From Zhongshania aliphaticivorans (GTDB taxonomy: Bacteria > Pseudomonadota > Gammaproteobacteria > Pseudomonadales > Spongiibacteraceae), in assembly GCF_001586255.1 (NCBI RefSeq), contig NZ_CP014544.1, positions 2,449,501 to 2,513,500 on the forward strand: DNA of 64,000 bases. Reading direction: 5' to 3'. Shown here in pieces: positions 60,392-64,000 of the stretch. The notes beneath the pieces are model-generated. The model saw only the letters and a list, made by a program, of their open reading frames with translations. It had not been told where the DNA came from and did not search any database. The translations under genes and the position numbers were made by a program. Position 1 is the stretch's first letter. Each line of letters begins with the position of its first letter.

Positions 60392-61015
60392 ATGACTGCA
60401 CAGCGTTTTGATCTCATTCTCACCGGTGAACTCGCACCGGGCCACCCCCGTGATATCGCATTACAGCAGCTGGCAAACCTGTTTAAACGCCCCATCGATC
60501 AGGTCGAAAAATTACTCGCGGGCAAACCCAATCGCATTCGAAAAGACCTCGACGCCAACGAAATTAAACGCTACCAACAGGTTTTTGCCAAAATTGGGCT
60601 TATCGCTGTCGCCAAGCCCTGTAATACAGAAGGCCAAGCAAAGCCCCCAATACCGGCAGCTACGCCCGACTCTAGCTTGAGTTTAAGCCCCGAGGGCACC
60701 CCGGTTTTACGCGATAACGAACGCCCTGCGAGCACTGCCTCAGCCCCCGACACCAGTCACCTAAGCCTCGCGCAAAGCGGCGAAATCCTCAGCGATCAGC
60801 ACGAGACACCCCCACTCCCGCAGCCAGACACGGAGCACCTCAGCCTCGGCGCGACCGGCGACGATCTTCTGCCCCCCAAGCCACCCGAGCTTGAAATTGA
60901 CCTCGACGCGCTAACTGCCGACCTTAGCCTCAGTGAAGCCGGTACGCAAATATTGCCCGACAAGCCCGACGTAGCACATCAAGTACCCGATACCAGCCAC
61001 TTAAAACTCAAGTAA
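60392..61015 (+). CDS. Protein with small N-terminal domain and degenerate DTSHLSL repeats
   Basis: This 207-residue cytoplasmic protein has two parts. The first 70 residues form a compact alpha/beta domain (FDLILTGELAPGHPRDIALQQLANLFKRPIDQVEKLLAGKPNRIRKDLDANEIKRYQQVFAKIGL), a type seen fused to RDD and other membrane domains. The rest is Pro/Asp-rich with degenerate repeats of about 30 residues around D-S-L-S-L-G-IL (SLSLSPEGTPVL, DTSHLSLAQSGEIL, DTEHLSLGATGDDLL, DLSLSEAGTQIL, DTSHLKL). No catalytic motif is present. Function unknown. It is convergent with the sensor kinase gene. Confidence 0.8.
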   Translation: MTAQRFDLILTGELAPGHPRDIALQQLANLFKRPIDQVEKLLAGKPNRIRKDLDANEIKRYQQVFAKIGLIAVAKPCNTEGQAKPPIPAATPDSSLSLSPEGTPVLRDNERPASTASAPDTSHLSLAQSGEILSDQHETPPLPQPDTEHLSLGATGDDLLPPKPPELEIDLDALTADLSLSEAGTQILPDKPDVAHQVPDTSHLKLK

Positions 61016-61032
61016 CTTGCTTATAAATTTTA

Positions 61033-62421
61033 TTAACTAAGCTGCTCTGGCCGGGGAAAACGCAGGATAATCCGCAGCCCCGGTTTATTATCTTTGAGAT
61101 CTATATAACCGTCGTGCAATTTCACCACCGCTTGCACTAAACTCAGGCCCAGGCCATTGCCGGGGTGCCGACTGCGACTGTGCTCAACGCGGAAAAAGCG
61201 CTGGAATACTTTTTCACGATCTTCCTCAGGAATACCAATACCGCTGTCGGCAACTTCGATACGCAAAACATTTTTTTCGACCGCTAAGCTCACCTGCACC
61301 TTGCCGCCTTCAGGGGTGTATTTAATGGCGTTATCCACCAAGTTTGCCACCGCTTGAAACAACAAATTGCGATCACCGTGAAAGCTGCCAACCTTTGCTA
61401 AACCAGTGTGAAACACCTGATTTTTCTCTGCTGACAAGGGCTCATATAATTCGATAACATCCGAGACCAGCGTGCACAAATCAACACTGGCAAAGCCTGA
61501 GCGCCGATTACCCGATTCCACTTGCGCAATTCGCAATAAGGCACTGAAAGTTCCCAGCAAGCCATCCGCTTCCTCAATCAGGGCTTCAACTTCCTCGCGA
61601 TTACCTGGGTCTGCGCAGTTCTCATGTAAACTACTTAATTTATTTCGCAAGCGGGTGAGCGGCGTGCGTAAATCGTGGGCAATATTGTCGGAAACCTGTC
61701 GGACCCCGGTCATTAGGGCCTCGATTCGATCCAGCATTTGATTGACGTTTTCCGATAAACGCAGAAAATCACCAGTACTGCTATGAATATCAATCCGCTC
61801 GGTGAGGTCACCGGTCATAATACGACGCAGGGTAATATTGATGCGGTCAATCCGCTGTAAACTCAGTGCGGCGACAATGGTGCCACCAATGGTACCGAGC
61901 AAAATCGTGGCGACCATGCTGCGGGTCAAGGCACCGGCAACCAGCTTGGTGCTGTTCAGCACATCGGCATAGTGCCTTGCCACCAACACATGCTCACCAC
62001 CGGGCAATTGCTTTGACCTGGCAATAAATTCGGTGCCGACGGAGTCGGCATCATCGAGCATGGATTCAAAGTTGAAGCCTAGCCAACCGTCCCTGTATTC
62101 CTCACTCTCGGGCCACTGATCGAGGTTGCCCGCAATTTTATTGAGATGCTCATCGCCAACAAAATAAAAAAACCGAATCAAGCGGTCGGGGCCACTGTGT
62201 ATTTTTACAAAGTTTTCAACCGCCTGTTCACCACCTTCTTGATAAGCCTGGCTTAAAGAGCCGAGTTCCTCGGTAACCGAGTGATGTACTTCGGCAAAAA
62301 AGTCGTAGGCAATAAAGGCGTAGATAAGCGCCAAAACCATAAAAACGGCCAGGCTCAGCCACGCAACATAGCTGACCAAAAACCGGAAGGTAAAGCTGGT
62401 AAATATTTTACTGAGAATCAT
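61033..62421 (-). CDS. Sensor histidine kinase (QseC/CopS-like)
   Basis: The protein is 462 residues from ATG 62421, overlapping the response regulator stop by 14 bases. Two membrane helices (FLVSYVAWLSLAVFMVLALIYAFIAY and a second near SMVATILLGTIGGTIVAAL) flank a periplasmic sensor domain of about 130 residues. HAMP, HisKA (ISDNIAHDLRTPLTRLRN) and HATPase (NLVDNAIKYTPEGG, DSGIGIPEEDREKVF, GNGLGLSLVQAVV) follow. The domain set is that of metal- or envelope-stress kinases of the QseC/CopS/CusS type; the stimulus is unknown. Confidence 0.9.
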   Translation of the reverse strand: MILSKIFTSFTFRFLVSYVAWLSLAVFMVLALIYAFIAYDFFAEVHHSVTEELGSLSQAYQEGGEQAVENFVKIHSGPDRLIRFFYFVGDEHLNKIAGNLDQWPESEEYRDGWLGFNFESMLDDADSVGTEFIARSKQLPGGEHVLVARHYADVLNSTKLVAGALTRSMVATILLGTIGGTIVAALSLQRIDRINITLRRIMTGDLTERIDIHSSTGDFLRLSENVNQMLDRIEALMTGVRQVSDNIAHDLRTPLTRLRNKLSSLHENCADPGNREEVEALIEEADGLLGTFSALLRIAQVESGNRRSGFASVDLCTLVSDVIELYEPLSAEKNQVFHTGLAKVGSFHGDRNLLFQAVANLVDNAIKYTPEGGKVQVSLAVEKNVLRIEVADSGIGIPEEDREKVFQRFFRVEHSRSRHPGNGLGLSLVQAVVKLHDGYIDLKDNKPGLRIILRFPRPEQLS

Positions 62422-63085
62422 CCAACATATATCCAGCACCGCGCACGGTATTCAACAGAGGCTTGTCAAAACCCTTATCAATTTTCTGACGCAGGCGGCT
62501 GATATGAACATCAATGACATTGGTTTGGGGGTCAAAATGGTAGTCCCACACATTTTCTAGCAGCATAGTGCGCGTCACAACTTGACCAGCATGACGCATT
62601 AAATACTCGAGTAATTTGTATTCCCGAGGCTGCAAATTAAAGGCTTGCCCAGCCCGGGAGACCTTATGCGCCAACAAATCCATCTCTAAGTCGGCAACTT
62701 TAAGCCGCGTTACCGCCGACCCAGCTTCCTGCCTGCGCAGCATAACTTCAATGCGCGCCAATAATTCAGCGAAGGCAAAAGGCTTGACCAAATAGTCGTC
62801 TCCGCCTGCTTTTAGGCCTTTAACTCGGTCGTCAACCTCACCGAGGGCGCTTAAGATTAACGCTGGGGTGCTGTCATTGGCAGCGCGCAAGGTTTGAATA
62901 ATCGTTAGGCCATCAACATAGGGCAGCATTCGGTCGACAATCAGCGCGTCATACTGCTCGGTGGTCGCCTGAACTAGGCCGGTTTTACCATCCGCAGCAT
63001 GCTCAACCTGATAGCCGCTCTCGCGCAGGCCCTTCACTATGTACTCAGCCACACTGGCGTCATCTTCTATCAATAAAACCCGCAT
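62408..63085 (-). CDS. OmpR-family response regulator
   Basis: The 225-residue protein has a receiver domain (acid pocket EDD, phospho-acceptor Asp51 in ALIVDRMLPYVDG, Lys in LVKPFAFAELL) and a winged helix (LLAHKVSRAGQAFNLQPREYKLLEYLMRHAGQVVTRTMLLENVWDYHFDPQTNVIDVHISRLRQKID, ending VRGAGYML). It pairs with the overlapping sensor kinase. Targets are not identified. Confidence 0.92.
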   Translation of the reverse strand: MRVLLIEDDASVAEYIVKGLRESGYQVEHAADGKTGLVQATTEQYDALIVDRMLPYVDGLTIIQTLRAANDSTPALILSALGEVDDRVKGLKAGGDDYLVKPFAFAELLARIEVMLRRQEAGSAVTRLKVADLEMDLLAHKVSRAGQAFNLQPREYKLLEYLMRHAGQVVTRTMLLENVWDYHFDPQTNVIDVHISRLRQKIDKGFDKPLLNTVRGAGYMLDDSQ

Positions 63086-63270
63086 CTAGCTTACTTCCCT
63101 TCCGATTTTATTATTTATCTGTACCCATTAAGCCTCGCCCCTAGGCTAGCACCTAAGACTATTGCGACAAGACCCCAGCTAGCAAGGTAGATCTACTTAT
63201 TCACCCACAGTATGCGGGCGAGTAAGCTTTATTCCAACAGTTACAAAACTGGCAATGGAGACTAACAGCA

Positions 63271-63759
63271 ATGAATAATATAAAAAATGGCTGCCAGACG
63301 ATTAAATACCGCTTCACCCTATGCAAGCAGCTTGCCCTGATTACACTTGCCGTTAGTTCTGGCAACTGCCTATCTCAGCACTGGGGCGTGCCGACGCCAA
63401 ATGATATAACACTTCCCCACGATCAGAAACTCGGATACCAACCTACCCTCCGCTTTTGCGTTGAACGCGACAAAGATACCGGCAATTTCCAGGCATTTAA
63501 TGCCAATCAAGCGCGATTTAATCAAGTCTGGATGGACCAAGACAATGCCAAGCAGGGCAGCGATGCCATTCATACCCTCGTTAAAATGGGCTTTAAGCGT
63601 TTATACAAATCATTTCATGAGCGCAGCAGAGGCGCCAAACGATTCCTACCAAACGAAGAAGGCAGTATTGCCGCACCTAGCTTCAGCCAGTACAAAACTG
63701 ATTATATTGTGCACCTGCGCAGTGACTCCGTAACCCTCGGCGTTGCCATGGCCTTTTAG
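63271..63759 (+). CDS. Hypothetical exported protein
   Basis: The 162-residue protein has a long basic N-terminus followed by a hydrophobic segment (KQLALITLAVSSGNCLSQHW). A signal or lipoprotein-like export is possible, but the region is not a clean lipobox. The body (GYQPTLRFCVERDKDTGNFQAFNANQARFNQVWMDQDNAKQGSDAIHTLVKMGFKRLY) suggests a membrane-associated bacterial surface protein; no family was recognised. It ends in AMAF, with C-terminal Phe that could fit a small barrel. It lies upstream of the RDD gene. Confidence 0.65.
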   Translation: MNNIKNGCQTIKYRFTLCKQLALITLAVSSGNCLSQHWGVPTPNDITLPHDQKLGYQPTLRFCVERDKDTGNFQAFNANQARFNQVWMDQDNAKQGSDAIHTLVKMGFKRLYKSFHERSRGAKRFLPNEEGSIAAPSFSQYKTDYIVHLRSDSVTLGVAMAF

Positions 63760-63817
63760 CAGGCAAGCCAAGCTTGCTCTGCTACAATACGGCGGTTTCT
63801 CACTTGGACTGCCCAGA

Positions 63818-64000
63818 ATGACTGCCGAACTTCCCCCTCCAGGCGTATTTCGCCGCCTCGCCGCCATTGTGTATGACTGCTTTCTACTGTTTGCGGTGCT
63901 ATTTGTCGCGACCTTAATCCCAGCTTTGTTATTTAGCCCCGACATAATGGCAAATGACGCCGCCAACGATAGCGTGGTGCACGAACTTAACTCCCCTCTT
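63818..64000 (+). CDS. RDD-family membrane protein, N-terminal part
   Basis: The first 61 codons run off the right edge. MTAELPPPGVFRRLAAIVYDCFLLFAVLFVATLIPALL has the RDD family opening (FRRLAAIVYD, then a membrane helix), in which Arg and Asp residues are conserved. RDD proteins are small membrane proteins of uncertain, sometimes transport-like, function. The distance from the preceding gene (58 bases) allows cotranscription. Confidence 0.85.
   Translation, partial: MTAELPPPGVFRRLAAIVYDCFLLFAVLFVATLIPALLFSPDIMANDAANDSVVHELNSPL

Overview
This window is an ordinary stretch of chromosome from a free-living, probably marine gammaproteobacterium. G+C is moderate. The gene set (wax ester synthase, GMC oxidoreductase, beta-oxidation pair, TonB-dependent receptor operon, imelysin iron locus, TruC, RlmC, TrhO, BolA, YtfJ and a QseE/QseG/QseF operon) fits the Cellvibrionales, for example a Spongiibacteraceae member such as Zhongshania or Spongiibacter. 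That placement is inferred from gene content, not from a marker gene. No rRNA, tRNA, insertion sequence, prophage or CRISPR array is visible. Both ends cut a gene: bioA on the left and an RDD-family membrane protein on the right.

Layout. 1-6.1 kb: end of bioA, a voltage-gated K+ channel with a zinc ribbon, an outer-membrane barrel, a secreted EF-hand protein, and a divergent glrK/qseG/glrR (qseEGF) operon. A consensus-perfect sigma-54 promoter points at the EF-hand gene, next to the gene for the sigma-54 activator GlrR. 6.2-13.7 kb: a minus-strand operon of TetR regulator, TonB-dependent receptor, M28 peptidase, carboxylesterase and serine hydrolase, with a palindromic operator at the TetR start. 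13.9-20.8 kb: small housekeeping and metabolic genes (yjbQ, ytfJ, truC, GMC oxidoreductase, hydrolase, lipoprotein). 20.8-25.2 kb: a coupled DUF3604 / parvulin / HupE-UreJ set, divergent from a histidine-rich secreted protein. 26.0-28.9 kb: glycine-zipper protein, PepSY protein and a PhoP/PhoQ-like two-component system.

28.9-34.2 kb is the most unusual region. Two secreted, tandem-repeat (LPxLPVDP / LDALPIDP) proteins flank an OmpA/TSP3 protein and a TpsB (FhaC/ShlB-like) outer-membrane transporter that has no signal peptide. Each repeat gene has a CRP-like site at nearly the same distance upstream. This looks like an undescribed surface or export system.

37.0-43.5 kb: a Fur-box-headed periplasmic iron locus (imelysin, di-haem DUF1111, second imelysin, DUF1513, multicopper oxidase). 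43.5-55.5 kb: WS/DGAT, trhO-bolA, TfoX-like protein, cobC-cbiB, amidohydrolase, glycosyltransferase, TM2 protein, methyltransferase, rlmC, ferredoxin reductase and a gamma-glutamylcyclotransferase-like protein. 55.6-64 kb: fatty-acid beta-oxidation pair with an AraC regulator, a repeat-bearing unknown, an OmpR-type two-component pair, a secreted unknown and the RDD protein.
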